Translations under genes and position numbers: made by a program
Assembly: GCA_032358165.1 (NCBI GenBank)
Contig: JAALGY010000023.1
Span: forward strand, 1,612,001-1,676,000
Reading direction: 5' to 3'
Origin: Diplosphaera chodatii
Lineage: Eukaryota; Chlorophyta; Trebouxiophyceae; Prasiolales; Stichococcaceae
DNA: 64,000 bases
Shown: positions 1 through 12,907 of the stretch, piece by piece
Layout: the number at the start of each line of letters is the position of its first letter
Numbering within the stretch: position 1 is the first letter of the stretch
Notes under the pieces: generated by a model
Seen by the model: only the letters and a program-made list of their open reading frames with translations
What the model was told of the DNA's origin: nothing
Database searches by the model: none

Positions 1-2658
1 GGAAGTGGGAGCACGGCAACTGTAATGACGGGAAGGCCTCAACGTCCAAAATTGATACATGCAGGTGGCATATTTCGTGCCGTCTGTGCCCGTTATGATG
101 CTCCAGACGCTGACCGACGAGGCCTTCGACCGTGCATTCGGGGTCGCCACTGCCACGGCCTTCCGCTTTGTTGTAGGTAAGGCTTGCTCAGCCTTCCTCG
201 CATTGTGACGTCAACATGCTTGGCATGTAGGCTCAACCCCAGGCTAGCTACCACACTTATTAGGCATGCATTGTGGCCACTGTCCTGAGATGTCCACATG
301 GCCGGCCAGGCAAGCAGCGGCCCCGGAGCCTTGGCAGCTATGGAATTGCCATAGATAAGCTGGCTCTTGGTAAGCCCGCCTCGGCGGTGCGCCTGTGACC
401 TGTAGAAGACACTGGCACAAGGCGGCACTGCCGCTGCTGGCCCTCAGTTCTTGGCATGTTGTGCATATTCAGGTCTGGGAGGCGCGACACTGGTGGCAGC
501 AGCCCTGCCATTTTATGCACACCAAGCCACGGTGCTGCTGCTGGCGGTTGGGCTGCTGGGCATTTTCTGCGGAGTGGCTTTTGGCTCGAGGTGCAGAGTG
601 CTGCACTTCAGAATGTCCTTTCAATGCAGCTTGTAGGCAGGAGCACTGTGACCCACTTGTGCAAGCCAGCGAGTAAGCTATCAGAAGACTGATGCTCACA
701 ACGTGAAGCGGCTTTGAGCACATTGATGATCTGACAACTGGCATGTGCAACAGTTATCAGCTGGTGTCCCACTTTAGTGCTCGTGAGTCTGTGGCGCTGA
801 CCACAGGTGGGCCGGTCTGAAACGAGTCATCGTGGTGCTGTCAATGCTGACATGCTGACAAACCTGAAGGCAACTGCAGCACTGCGTCGTGCGATCGCCT
901 TGTGCTGGACCATGGTACCCTAAATAAAACCATTTCCTAATCCTGTTCAGGGTTCGTGGGCAGTGGTCCTGTCGTGCTGCTGCTGGATACAATCCTGCGC
1001 ATCGGACCGCGGCCCGCGGCCTGGCAGCGCGTTGCGCTCTTCGAGTGCGTGGCCATCATCCAGATGGTTGGCATGGCCGCCGGGCTGTACCTGCTGTCCC
1101 GCAGTTGGCGTGACCTGGGCGACTATGACAGGTGCTGCGCCTGTCTCAACACTGACAGTCCGCAGCTCCTCAGCAGCAGACGTGCCGGCATTGTCGACGC
1201 TTTGTCTGGATGTGCAGCCAGTCTCCAGTCTTGACAGCATGGCTCCGGCAGTAAGGCGGCTGTATGAAGCAGATGTGTCAACTGCCCAAAGTATGTTCGG
1301 CAGATCGGCGGATGGTACCTTGCTGTGTTCACACCAGGCTGGAGCCAGAGGATCCTGCAGAGCACGAAGCCCTGGAGCAGCGGCGCACCACCAGCAGCGA
1401 CTTGAACAGCGGGCGCAGCGTGCGCCGCCACACCATGGGGCGGCAGAAGAGTTTCGGCACCACGCTGTGAGCACTCTCGCCGTGTTCCCATATGCCTTTG
1501 TGTGGGCGCTGGCAGCCTCTGTTACTCCTGTCTGCTTCAGCCAAGGCCAGGAGCTGTGGTCGAGCATAGCACAGTTGGCAAATGATGTGTTGCTTGATGC
1601 AGGCATGCAGAGCATACATCGCTGGTTCATGGGCACCGGCAGCGCTCTGCACCTGCAGCGTTCAGGCCGTTACAGGCTGTGTTAGTGCATGACAGCGAGG
1701 AGGCAAGACCTCTCCGGCCAGGTCAATGCAATAAGCAAGCATTTGGACACGTGAACTATTCCAGCTGTCAGGGCAGCACAAAACCTCATGCGGCCATTCA
1801 GCACAATGCATAGACAGAGTGCTCGAGGCTGGTCCGTGCCTCTAGTGACCATTTGCGCGAAGGAATGCAGGCAACTCGCTGGAGCCACTGCAGTCGGGCG
1901 ACCTGACCGACGACATGCTGCCCAGCACGCCACAGCCAAGCGGCTGGCGCATTCTGCGCATCTGGCCGGCGGCAGTGTCGCTGGCGCTCAGCAGCTTCAC
2001 CTCAGTGCTCCTGTTCCCATTCTTTACATTCGTCCCCATGACCATGGTTTTTGGCGTCATGCAGCCCTCGGTGAGTCACTTGCTGCATGGTATGTTTGCG
2101 CAGGCAGAGTGCCATCAGCCCGCTTGCTGGACCTGGGTCCATACCCCACTCAAGCGCAAGGTGTCTGCTCTGTTGGGGTGCAGGCACTCTTTGCCGCCAG
2201 GGTTATTTGTGACATAGTTGGCAGGCTGGTGCCCAAGATTAACTGGGTGCAGACAGAGGGCGGGCTGCTGCTGTGCTCTATTTTGCGGCTAGCAGTCACC
2301 CCGCTATTCTTCTTGTACATCGGCAACCGCCTCCCCTGGGCCTCGGCCGAGATGGCTATTGTATATGTCGCCTTCTTTTGGTGAGTTGCACTGCATGTGC
2401 CCACCCACCAGTTGTGCATAATCTGCGCTGCGGATGTTCACATGAACCTGGTCTGCACGCTGTTCAGATGTGTCACCTGCTTGATGCAGGTTCACTTCAG
2501 GCTACATCAACACGTGTGCATTCATTTTGGCGCCACAGCTCGTGCCGCCTGCACTGGCGTCCAAGGCAGGTGGCGCCATGGCACTGACGTTCCAGGTAGC
2601 GAGCCTGTGTGCGCTCGTGGCCGCCTGGCTGATACAACTGCTGATGAAGCGTGGATAG
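1..2658 (+). CDS. Equilibrative nucleoside transporter (ENT/SLC29 family), 5'-truncated by the window edge
   Basis: This is a multi-pass membrane carrier that moves nucleosides or nucleobases by facilitated diffusion. The first visible exon starts at about 65, after a TACATGCAG acceptor, and encodes VAYFVPSVPVMMLQTL. The true start therefore lies left of the window, and the ATG at 61 is not it. Later exons lie near 470-592 (hydrophobic, ending VAFGS), 763-816 (YQLVSHFSARESVALTT), 951-1129 (GFVGSGPVVLLLDTIL), about 1340-1468 (charged cytosolic loop), 1890-2040, 2186-2380 and 2492-2658. The last contains GYINTCAFILAPQLVPP, which matches the C-terminal ENT pattern, and ends in LLMKRG plus TAG. 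Joining 592 to 763 restores GSSYQLVSHF in frame, so the exon order is sound. The loop exon between helices 6 and 7 is the least certain join. The substrate cannot be told from sequence. Confidence 0.85.
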
Positions 2659-3137
2659 CAGTCGACATGAACCCGAACAGTGGCAAATGTCCTTCCCTGG
2701 TCCTGATGAACCTAGCTAGATGTCTGCGACACTTTGTCGCCGAGCAGTACAAACGAATGGCACTGCTGATTGACTACTGATGATCGCATGGATGTGCTAT
2801 CGCTTCGCGACATGGATTGGATAACCATCACCTGCCACTTCAGAGCAAGCTAGCCATATATGAAGCTTGTGGTGCGTGTGTCATGATGTCCAGCCATCAT
2901 TAGCTGCACCTTGGCATTTCCTGCTTCCAGCTCGCAGCTTCTTGCAGCTCCCACACCATCACACAGGTGCAGAGTCAGAGGAGTCAAGACCGCGCGTTGC
3001 TGGATGCGTTTGGTGCGTAAAACGTGCTCAGTCGATTAGACAGCCTCTGACACCAATTGCAATACAAGACGAAATCGCGAATAGGCCTTCTCGCAACGGT
3101 CTGACAAAGGTCCTGCAACCCATTTCGCAACACAACC
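2659..3137. other. Intergenic spacer between the ENT and SLC44 genes
   Basis: The spacer holds the 3' untranslated region of the nucleoside transporter and the promoter of the next gene, both read rightwards. I see no coherent coding exon, no clear TGTAA signal and no repeat. Confidence 0.5.
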
Positions 3138-6100
3138 ATGCGTCCCGATGAGACGGAGCCGCTTGTGGAGGAGACAGCGACGGGGCAAGGCGATTCGCCG
3201 TTTGTGTATGAGCGCAAGCACACAGACACGTAAGTTTAATTATATGTCGCTGTCTGCGCTGCACGGTGCCAGTTGCACAGGATGCGCAGAACACGCTTGT
3301 GCTAGCACATGTTGTCGCAGCATGAAAGTCACGCTCACATCAGCGTCTGCAAGTGAACATGACGCTCCTTCTCGCAGGCCGTGGGGAGTTGCATATGGCA
3401 TCTTCCTCGCCTTGACCATTGTTGGCGGCATATACAGCATAACCCACCGCAACCCTGAATACCACAAAATAGACCGAGCATACCTCAATGACCCGCACAA
3501 CTGCCCGCTGGATGCCTCCAACCTGCTGCAGAAGCATCAAGCCGAGCCAGGCTCGGGCTTCAACATCAGCGATTTCATGCAGCATGCCGGTATGTGGTGT
3601 CTCTCTTGCATCCCGCAGTTTTCCAGCCAGTGTGACAGTATGACGTGTGGTCATACGAACGACTGAGTGATTCATGCTGCTCGTGTCAGGCACATGGCTG
3701 ATCATATCGGCAGTGGGCAGGTAAGGGCGACCAGGCTGTTGTCACAAATCTAGCAGAGTGTGGATTTCTTTTTACGTATATTGCTGATGGTGGCTTGTTG
3801 ATGCAGTCTTGGTGTCGGCGCCCTTTACTTGCAGCTGTTCAAGTATGCACCTGGCGCCATGACGCGTGCTACCATCGCCATGCAGGCATGACGACAAAAG
3901 CCTTTCCTGTGCCTGCACAATGCAGTGCTCGGCAGGCCAGCATATAGCTGCATCCTGCAAGGTTTCAACTGTCGTCCGCTGCGTGCCATGCAGATTGCGC
4001 TGCCACTGGCAATGGGCACGGCAGGGCTGGCAGCAGGGCAGTGGGGTGCTGGCGCCATGGTGGGTCTGTAGTGCACTATGATCCCAGCCGTGCACTGGTA
4101 CTGCAGCGGAAATCTCTCACAATGTAGCACCAATGGTCGCACAGGCTGACTCCCACGTGTTGCTGCTTCAGGGGCTTGTCCTTGCCTCACTTGCAGCGTT
4201 CGTCTTCTACCTGTGGTAAGTGCGGCTGCTCTTTTAAGCGTCGTCGTGTCATGTTCTGCCACCATCGTCATGTTACATTCTGCTACCATCGTACTCTTAG
4301 GTGGATGGCTACAAATTGCATGTCTTTCGTGCAGGCGCAATGAGATTGCGCTGTGCGCCAAGCTGCTGGGGTTGTCCGCAGAGGCACTGACTGACAATCC
4401 GGTACGTCTGCTGTCAATGGCACTGAGGCATTCAACCAGCCACCATGCACTTGCGTGGCGTTCAGCTGTAGCTTGCTGACGCATCTGCTTCCTCATGCAG
4501 GGCATCATCGCCTTCGTGCTGGCTGCCCAGGTGGGGTGCCCTCGTCACTGTCTGTGTTCCGGAGCTGCATTGGTGCTCCTGCACACCTGTGCCGTGCCAT
4601 AGCCAATGTCACAGTTCTGCGAGGTCTTGGCTGGGCTCTTGAGCAGTGTGTCGTTGCAATGCAATAGCTGGTCAATGCGGTCATCGTGCTGGCGCTTGCC
4701 GCCTTTGCCATGTTCGCCTATGAGCACGGCTACCTGGTCCCAAACCGTGAGTGCCTGTGCAGCAGCACTTATGCATGCGTGTGTCAATTCATGTGAAGCA
4801 AAAGAGTGATATATTTACAATGGTGTGACTGACACCATAAACCCTGAAACTGGCATGCAGCGACGCGCGAGGGGCGACATCAGTGTGTGGACCATGGTGG
4901 GCAGGCTGTGCCCTGCTGCGCCTGGCAGCCCACCCCCCTGGCGTCCAGTTACATGGGCCTGGCCGCCGTCACGCTGCTGTGGACCGTGTTCCTGTTCTCC
5001 CAGGTATCACCCGCTGTGCATGGGTCACACGGTGCCGGGTCCAGCGATGGGGAGATGCAATAGCAGTGCTGCTGCTCTGGTGCCCGACCGCCCTGCCTTT
5101 GGTAACGTCACCAACTGACCAGCCTCCTGGTTGTTGCAGATGCGCACCTTCGTCATATCAGGCACGGTTGCTCAGTGGTACTTCAGCCCACCAAACTCCC
5201 GTGCCCGCCAGGTGCGCATATGCATACGCAGGCAGCAAGATCAGTCAGCCTGACACAGTCCAGGACAGCCTTCCGCCCCTCCTGAGATTGGTTCCCCTAG
5301 CATCAAGAGCTGCTTCTTTGCACACACTTCAGGGCACCACGACACGCAGCATCAAGTACGCACTGGGTCCGCAGTTTGGGACCATCGCCTTTGCAAGCAA
5401 GTAACGCAAGCCTGATCTACACTGAACCCGAGGATATGTTGAACATTCTCCTATCACTGAACCTGTTTATGGTCTCGATATTACGGAAATGTCCATTCTG
5501 GATTCCAACTCAAGCCGTGTTTGATTTGCAAAGGCGCCATCCTGACACTTGTTGACCTGGCAAGATCCGCAACCGACCAGGCAAGTACTTGCTATGCTAT
5601 ACAATTGTTTTCGTGCATCTGACAGTCATCATGGAAGGCCTCGTTTCCCTTCGGCATTGGGTTCAAGGACAGTGGTATGTTGCCTGCCATCCCGTGACGA
5701 GGTGTCCTCCCGTGCAACAGGCTCGCCAGAGCGCACAAGACGGCGGCAACATTCTGATGTCGCTGCTGGCCTGCATCATGGAGTGAGGCAGCACGTGATT
5801 GTGCACACTTTTCGTGCACACAACGAGGCATGATAGCATTGGCGTTGCTTGGGTTTGGGTCGAGCAGGGCCATTGATAACCTGTGCTGGCCACTGGCTGC
5901 AGGTGCATCTACAGCCTCATCGAGTACCTGACTAAATTTGCGACAATCTTTGCCTCAATAACAGGTCCGAGACACTGCCTTCACACTGCTGCCTCTTGTC
6001 GGCATGCGGGTCAAAAGCAGATTCGCTGATTGCGAATAGTAAGCTTCTGGCTGCTGTGCGATCTGCATTCCCAGAAGACTTGGGAGGCCGAGGCTGACAC

Positions 6101-7102
6101 ATGCTGCAGGCGAGCCGCTGGTGGAGTCGGGCCGAAATGTGACGCAACTGCTGATGCGCAACTTCCTCAAGGCAGTTGGCGTGTGGTGGTTCCCGCCCAT
6201 GGTGCTGCAGGTGCAACTGAAGTCCCCCCAGCAGTCGAAGGGCACCTCAAGCAAAAGGCAGCCAGCCCCATAGCTCACTCCCTCTGTGCCGATCACTGAC
6301 GTGCTAAGCATCATCGGGCTCGTGCTGCGCGTGCAGATGGGCAGCCTGGCAGTGTCTGCAACATGGGGCCTGCTGCTGTATGTGGTCACACGCTTCTCCT
6401 GGACCCGCTATGACGCCGGCAAGCAGGACGTGAGTATGTCTAACTGACATGCAAATGTACCGAGCTGCTGGTGCTCCAAGGGGAGACTAAAAGTGGACTG
6501 CAGCCAAGCACATGGCGGTGTTGCACAATTGGCATGCTCCGCTTCCTCCCTCCATCCCAAGTTAGCCTCTGGTCCTGCTTGCAGGCAATATTGCTGGGTG
6601 TCCTGGCGTTTATCATGGCTTTCATCGTCCTGAGCTTCTGCAGCTCGGTGAGCGGGCACTGTGAGCGGGCACTGTGATGGGCACCACCTGTCTACATCAT
6701 GCACTGCCTGATGCTCATGCTGGTCTTGTGCACAGCGAGAAAGCTTATGATGCCTGACGCACAGGTGTTGCTCAACATCGTCGAGGCCCTGTTCGTGTGC
6801 TATGCACTCGACCGTGACCGGCAGGCTGTCACCAACGCGAAAGTGCACGAGGTGTACTCGCAGGTGCGCAACATTGCCAGTTGACAGCACACTACGATCT
6901 GTTTCGTGCAGAATGATTTGCTGTGCGGGTTCCGTGCCATGAACAAGTGGCATGGACGCCTCCACCTTCTGCACGACATCACAGCCTTCGAGGTGCTCGT
7001 TTGCTGTCTGCACAGCTGCCGGTGGGCGCCGTCATTGAGCAGCCTGGCGAGGGGGGCTATGCGTACGGGCGTCCTGAGGAAGGCCGCAGCCAAGGTAAAT
7101 AG
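3138..7102 (+). CDS. Choline transporter-like protein (CTL/SLC44 family)
   Basis: This is a membrane protein of the SLC44/Pns1 family, predicted to sit in the plasma or an internal membrane and to carry choline or related solutes. The start MRPDETEPLVEETATG at 3138 opens a short cytosolic N-terminus, followed at about 3380 by the first membrane segment (GVAYGIFLALTIVGGIYS). A long loop exon and a series of hydrophobic exons come next. Family landmarks are GTVAQWYFS (about 5160-5195), ALGPQFGTIAF (5360-5395), NILMSLLACIME (5748-5786) joined to CIYSLIEYLTKF, LLMRNFLKAVGVWW (about 6150-6195), and the typical end CYALDRDRQAVTNAKVHEVY (6799-6860). The last exon encodes LPVGAVIEQPG and ends at TAG 7100-7102. 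A TGTAA signal lies 276 nt downstream. About 14 exons are needed; some middle borders are approximate. Confidence 0.9.
6648..6673. repeat. 13-bp tandem duplication that copies a splice donor
   Basis: The unit GTGAGCGGGCACT occurs twice in a row, directly after the exon of the SLC44 gene that ends FCSS. Each copy begins with a usable donor, GTGAGC. The donors are 13 nt apart, so use of the second would shift the reading frame. Confidence 0.85.
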
Positions 7103-7494
7103 AACTCATGTGTCGCAGACCGACTTAGTCCTGGTTATGTTGATTGTGATGCTGTGCTGCCTGCTGAACGTCACATGGTCGAGGCATGTGAGTCGTCACC
7201 CGCCCAGTGACCACAGTAGTTCTGCTGTGTGCAGGTCGGGTGCAGTACGTGCCTCCGGCAGAACAGGAGCGCTACCCAGCTTTGTAGCGTTCACACAACA
7301 GTAGCCTTGTCGCAGGTGTTGCAGCACACCCATGTTTGTCTTCGTTTCTGTCATATATAGGATCACTCAATTCTCAGTGTAAGGGAACGGAGCACGATGC
7401 TAACCACGAGTGGCTACACTAGTCCAACAACACGAGAAAACCTGCCTACAAACTCCTACAACTACGTACTCAGTGTCAAAGACTTAAACATCCG
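7103..7494. other. Convergent 3' spacer between the SLC44 and fibrillin genes
   Basis: Two genes end here from opposite sides. The region carries one TGTAA on the + strand and otherwise AT-richer, non-coding sequence. No clear signal is seen for the minus-strand gene. Confidence 0.55.
7378..7382 (+). terminator. TGTAA poly(A) signal of the SLC44 gene
   Basis: TGTAA, the established chlorophyte polyadenylation signal, lies 276 nt past the stop. The assignment rests on position only. Confidence 0.55.
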
Positions 7495-8559
7495 TCACAT
7501 CCTGGCCTGGGATGCGGCGCTGGGGTCCCGCTGCCGCAGAATGAAGAGGTTGCCCTTGTCACCCCGGCTGATGCGCAGTTCCTCATCTACAAAGGTTGTG
7601 TCCAGCTTCCCCTTCGCATTCTCTGGCGCAGTCACTCGAATCAAGCCACCTGCAATGCATCCTGCTTGGTCAGCGATGTGCAGGGTATGGCTTTTCACCA
7701 GCCCAAAACAGCCGAGCACACCCACATATGTAATACACTGAGGGTGCAGCGACGTCAGTGGATGGTTACCTATCCTGAACTGCTTGAACTGTACTGCAAC
7801 CCGGCTGTCTGTCTCTGGGGTGAGCTCTGCGTACACCTGCAGCACGAGTATTGATGGCACACCTTTCAAACCTTACGCTGCTCAGAGACACATGTGCGTG
7901 CTGGGTGCCATCATCTGCTCCATTCAGTCCTGTAACACACCTGATTGAAGAACGGCCAGCTTTCTTTGTTAGCAGCCTTGAGGTTCTCCGGGTCTGAGGT
8001 GTCAACATGGAGTATGTCAGCATACCCGAGTTTGAAGCAATGGAGCACAGCACAGTGCTGCTGTGACATGTGGTGTCAAAAGCAGCACTCACCCAGGTAT
8101 TGGTGTATGGGGCCGCTGGGCCGCAGAAACGCTGGCCTGCTAGTGCCCAAGATGGAGTCGGACGTGGTATACAGCAGCTCCCACTTGCCTGCCAGCAGCG
8201 GGCAGGCCAGCGCCTTCCTGTTGGGGTTTTGGCGCTCAAGCACCTGCACATGCGACATCGGTCTCTCACATCGGCTCGGGTATGTGCAGTGTGCAGATGA
8301 TGCCGTCAGCACACGAGGTTGCGTTGCGAGCTGCGAGAAGCAAGAAGCCCGAGGTGCATGCCTGCGCCATCTCATCAACCCGCTGCTTATCCTCGTCTGT
8401 AGCATCCACGCCGCGCTTCAAGCCGCTGATGAACTCTAATAGCTCTGCTTTGGCCTCCTCGACACTCTTGCCCGATGCCATCTTGGTAGCGCCTCCGAAA
8501 AGCCTGCCAAATAGTGCTTGCGGGGTGACCGCACTGTGCTGCCTGCTGTGTGCTGTCAC
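7495..8559 (-). CDS. Plastid lipid-associated protein / fibrillin (PAP domain)
   Basis: This is a fibrillin, a chloroplast protein of plastoglobules and thylakoids that binds lipids such as tocopherol and plastoquinone. Reading leftwards, the exon at 8559-8360 gives [18 protein letters not shown] and [17 protein letters not shown]. The next, at 8253-8090, holds the hallmark [15 protein letters not shown] and [12 protein letters not shown]. Then come [15 protein letters not shown] (near 7945), [20 protein letters not shown], and the last exon [19 protein letters not shown] followed by [16 protein letters not shown], the usual family end, with a short tail SQARM and TGA at 7495-7497. The sequence before MASGK, rich in Ser, Arg and Gln, looks like a transit peptide but has no in-frame ATG before a stop. 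The first exon is therefore probably upstream and 8559 is only a minimum 5' limit. The junction after DEMAQ seems to use a GC donor. Confidence 0.88.
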
Positions 8560-9015
8560 GAGGCTGCCGTGGGTTTGCTGTGAGAGACCTGATATACGTG
8601 CTGCCGTTTCTGAGAGCGATCGAAGATCTGAACGCCACGGGCAATGATCGCGCGTTAATTACCTGCATCTGATGAGGTGTCGACTGCACTGCTGTAGGTG
8701 CACCGTTGATATAAGTACGTGCAGCAAGTCTCGCACCTTTGGATGATGGACAATGTATCACAAACGCAGTAATATTTGTGTGAGTTATCACGCGTGTCCC
8801 TGGTGCTGTTGTGGCTTTGCATGCGAGCTCCAGTGATGACATCAGATCTGTGCGGAAGCTGGCACTCGGTGCAACATCCAGCAGCCAATGCAACCCCCGA
8901 GTTGATGCACGGCAGGTCTCGACGACGTCACGTACTGGCACAGCATGACCAATAGTCATTTGCACACACAGAGAACACTGGTCCGAAGCCTCCAGCTTTG
9001 ACACTGGTTAGCAGC
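8560..9015. other. Spacer upstream of the fibrillin gene and downstream of ELP3
   Basis: This should hold the fibrillin promoter, its missing first coding exon, and the ELP3 3' untranslated region. A donor-like ATGCAG/GTAATT on the minus strand near 8665 is one candidate first-exon end, but no transit-peptide-like exon with a clear ATG stands out. Long minus-strand ORFs here do not fit the downstream frame. Confidence 0.4.
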
Positions 9016-12000
9016 CTATTGCCGTGCTGGTCTGCTGCGCAGCTTTGACAGTGGCACCGGCGTGATGCTCTTCACCATGTATGGGCCCTGCAAGCGGAAG
9101 ACGCTCGTGAACACTTACCAGAGCAGTCCAGTGAGCAAGCATGCAATGCGCTAAATTGGATGGGGCAGCTGAGTGTACAGCTTGTGCCCATCTGTCATGT
9201 CATGGGCATCACACAATGCGCACCTCCAGCTCAAAGCCCAGCCGGCGGTAGTAGTGGCGGGTGCCGACGCCCGAGATGACAGCCAGCTTCGTGGCGCGGT
9301 GCTCCTCACGTGCTATACGTTCTGCCGCCTCCATCAGCAGCGTGCCATATCCCTGCACGGTTTACACACTGTGCTTCTCCTAGCGTGAGAGGGAAGCTGG
9401 AGTGCATCCTAGAGCTGTTGAGCGGGGGCAGAAGGCCTGATCAACAGCCTCATCTTCGAGTATATTCAGGATCCTGCGCTGCACCGGCCACACAATTGAC
9501 GCACAGCACCGCCGGTGAGGCAGCTCTCACCTGGTGTTGGTGTTTGCTGGCGTCGCGTGCGTGCACCGCAACCACCGCTCCATACACATGCAGCTCCCGC
9601 ACGATGCTGACCTGCAGGTTGCCGATGACAAGGTCACTGTGACGTGGCATCCACGCCAATATGCCCTTTCAACGAGAGCGCGCAACAACATGATCACACG
9701 AAGCTTGTGCAGCCGCCTGCCACCAACTAATTTCAATACTTTTATACGAATATACACATATAATACAAAACAAAGTACATAAACTCGATTCCCCATTTCT
9801 GCGCACCCGGCCGCGGAGGCCCGGCTGCCGCTCCGCCGCGGGCCCGGCGCCCGGCCCGAAGCAGCGGCGCAGGCGCAGCAGCCCCACCAGGATGTCCTGC
9901 CGCACGTCCTCGTACGCCAGGAACGTCTCCCAGCCCCCGTTGGCGCAGTAGTCCCGCCGCACCAGCTCCACCTCCTCCGCCTTCACCTGCAGCGGTGGCG
10001 CTACGGCACTGAGCAGGTTGCCGGTCGCTCGTGACATGCTGCTGTCGACATGGCACTGCGGCTGCTGTTTGCAGGCAACCAGGTGTCTTCCCGCAGTCGC
10101 GCAGCAGCCCCAACAGCGCCAGCATGACAGAATAGGATGCAGCAGCAATGTGGCAGCGGAGGCATGGGATGCTGTTACCGCCACGCATGCCGGGGGGCCG
10201 CGGCGCACCTGGTGGTGGATGTCCTGGATGCCGGCCTCGCGGGTGCGCACGTCGCGGCACTTGAGGCCCAGGTGGCCCATGCGCGCCAGCGCCAGCTCCC
10301 GCAGATTGCCTGCCGCCCGCAACCACATGCCAAGTTGGTTGGCACCTGGCGCATGCTGAGCCCGGCGCCAACACAGGGGCATACGGCGCGGTGTCTCGTG
10401 TCAGGGAAAGAATGTACACAGCTGACACTGCGACCAATGGATGCACTCCTGCGCACGGAGTCACGGCGCACCTTTTTCGACGCCGGAGGTGACGAGGGGC
10501 ATCGGGATGTCGCGCTGGATGCGGTAGATGCGGACCCAGGGCGGCACCAGTGCAAGGATGCGCGCCACCAGGTCCACCAGCTGCAGAGGCAGATAGATTA
10601 GCAAAATGTAGCCCTCCCTAACGCATGAAACCCTAACCATTAGGCGCAGTGCACCACAGCTGTTCCCATGTGACGGAGCCGCAAAGCACTGCTCAGGCTG
10701 GACACCAGTCGGCACAAGTGCAGACTGCATGCCAGCTGCTGGATCAGCCGTACGCCATTTCCCGCTGTGGGTGTGGCGGAGGCCAAACCGCTGCATGCTG
10801 CGAGCATCGCAGGGACAAACAGGTGGTGGTGCACAGCGTCCGGCCGTCTTGCCTTGTCGGGCGGGTAGTTTCGATACAGGCCCTGCTTCCACAACTCGTA
10901 CAGCCCTGTGCCGCGGATGACCAGCGTGGGGTAAACCTGCATCAAGTGTCGGGCGGAACTCAGCACACATATGTTATCTCTTGATGAGCAGTAGCTGGCG
11001 GTGCACACTTTGCACTGCAGGACGGCAACACACCTTCAGGCCATCACTCCTGAAGGCCGGGTTCTCGAAGAACTCCCGGAAGGACTCCAGGTCCCGCTCC
11101 CAGCCGACATTGGGCAAGTCGGGCATCATGTGCGCGATGACCTGCACTTCGGGCATTGGTGCAGATGCCGCCACATGTGCTCACAAACGGAGACAGTCCT
11201 CAGTGGCATGCCATGCCACTGCATGAAGTAGACAAGCTCACAACTCAATCAACTGACCTTGAAGCCTGCATTTTTAGCCATGCGGAAGCACTCGCCCACT
11301 GAAGCCACGGTGTGCCCTCGATTCGTATCACGTGCCACATCCTCGTAGGTGCTCTGCAGCCCCACCTCCAGCCTGTACAGAACGAGCAGGAACAGCACCA
11401 TTAGCATGTGGCGGGCTTACTCTGGATTTCAACCTTTCATAATGGGGTGAGGGTTGTGAATCTGGCACAACTCATGCTGCAGGGTTCAAAAGGCAAGGGC
11501 ACCTGGTGCAGCCGTACGACAGCATCTGCGTGAGGTGCGGCGGCAGGCAGTAGTCCGGCCGCGTCTCGATGGTCAGCCCGATGCACTTGGTGCGGGACTG
11601 CACACGAGTGTGCGAGGGTTCTCAGCACGTCAGCACCCCCAGCCACGACTGATCTCGCCCTGAACCCCACAGGCACCAAGGCAGCCCGCAAGACTGCCTC
11701 CGCGGCACACCTGCTCCGAGTACCGCACCGCCTCGTGCACCGAGGAGGAGCTGTGGCCGGACAGCGCGTCGTGCAGGTTGCGGATGAAGTAGTCGCGGTA
11801 GTCGCCGGGCATGCTCATGAAGGTGCCGCCCATGAGGATGAACTCCACCTGCCCACCGGATGCAGTCGGACCTCACATCGGGAGCACCACACCACAGAGC
11901 GCTGCGCGACCTGACCAGCGGGCATCCCACATGGGCGGTGGGCAGGGTGCACACCTTGTCCACGCTGTGGCCCAGCTTGCGGAGCTGGTCCACCCGTCCA

Positions 12001-12907
12001 CGGGCCTGCACATAGGGGTTGTACCGCGCCCGGATGGCCCGCATGCTCGTGGGCTCGTAGCCTGCGCCCAGCATGCACGAGCCTCTGGCATTTAGTACAC
12101 CAGCCGCCCTGCAAACGCAGGGTGACTGCGCATTCGTCGGGCCACACAGTGGTGCTGGCCACTCCGCACCTGTGTACGACTGAGTGGAGTACTCGAAGTC
12201 AGAGTCCGGGCCGCCGGGGCAGTACACGCACACGGCGCCGGTGGTGGCGATGTGGGGGCAGCGGTGCGGCTTCGACATCACCGCCACCACCGCGATGCCG
12301 CTCGCCGTGCGCACCGGCTTGGCTCTGAGCCTGCACGTGCAGCGGGCCATCTTGTGGCCTTGGCGTTCAGCAAAGGCAATGCGCCCATGTCATGAAGTGC
12401 AGAGTAGACGTGAGCCAGCCGCTTGTCATGCATGTGAAGCCATAGCCGCAGGGTGTGAACACCTTGGCAGCAGCGTGTCGCGGAAGTCATCCGGCACCGC
12501 GGAGATGATCTCCACCAGCTTGGGCGCTCGTGCGAGGGCATACTTGGTGGCCGCCTCCCGCTTGATAGCGTCGACGTTGACTTCCAGCCCTGCCTTGACG
12601 CCGCGCACCAGCTGCTCAACCACCTCCGAGATGGCCTTGACCCTCGCCTGCAGCCAGCAGGAGGCTTTGTCGCCGTGTGCCTCCGGCTGGTGCCTGTGGC
12701 GCCGTGCGGCAGGGGATGCAAAATGCCAGCCACCAGTGTGCCGGCCAAATACTGTGCATGCAGCTGACGTCATGTGATGGGAGGCAACCGTGAATAAGAT
12801 GAAATGAGCCTGACCTCCTCTGGTGACATGCGTCGGCCGGCGCCACCCTTGTTCGGGCGCCTGCTTTGCTTGGCATTGTATATGGTTGGTTGGTCCGGTG
12901 CGCCCAT
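9016..12907 (-). CDS. ELP3: Elongator complex catalytic subunit 3 (tRNA-uridine modifying, radical SAM plus acetyltransferase)
   Basis: ELP3 is the catalytic subunit of Elongator. It uses acetyl-CoA and radical SAM chemistry to carboxymethylate the wobble uridine (U34) of tRNAs. The start exon at 12907 reads [20 protein letters not shown] and joins to [14 protein letters not shown]. The radical SAM cysteines are in [17 protein letters not shown] (about 12210-12265). Following landmarks are [103 protein letters not shown] and [20 protein letters not shown]. The acetyltransferase half holds [28 protein letters not shown] and [15 protein letters not shown]. The final exon is [16 protein letters not shown] with TAG at 9016-9018. 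All domain landmarks are present and in order, so the enzyme should be active. It diverges from NSUN5. Confidence 0.97.

Noticed and set aside
956..1685. 240-codon + strand ORF at 963-1685
   Set aside because: It runs through real ENT exons in the wrong frame; the true exon frame (GSGPVVLLLDTIL) is the one that matches the family.
8387..9004. 205-codon minus-strand ORF upstream of the fibrillin gene
   Set aside because: Its frame does not match the fibrillin exon it overlaps, it has no recognisable sequence, and only alternative start codons support parts of it.
9369..9500. + strand reading [16 protein letters not shown], which looked protein-like
   Set aside because: It is a short stretch within an ELP3 intron with stops soon after; it has no neighbours in frame on the + strand.
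10018..10601. Long + strand ORFs of 110-154 codons over 10.0-10.6 kb
   Set aside because: They are shadows of ELP3 exons, whose minus-strand frames match the family exactly.
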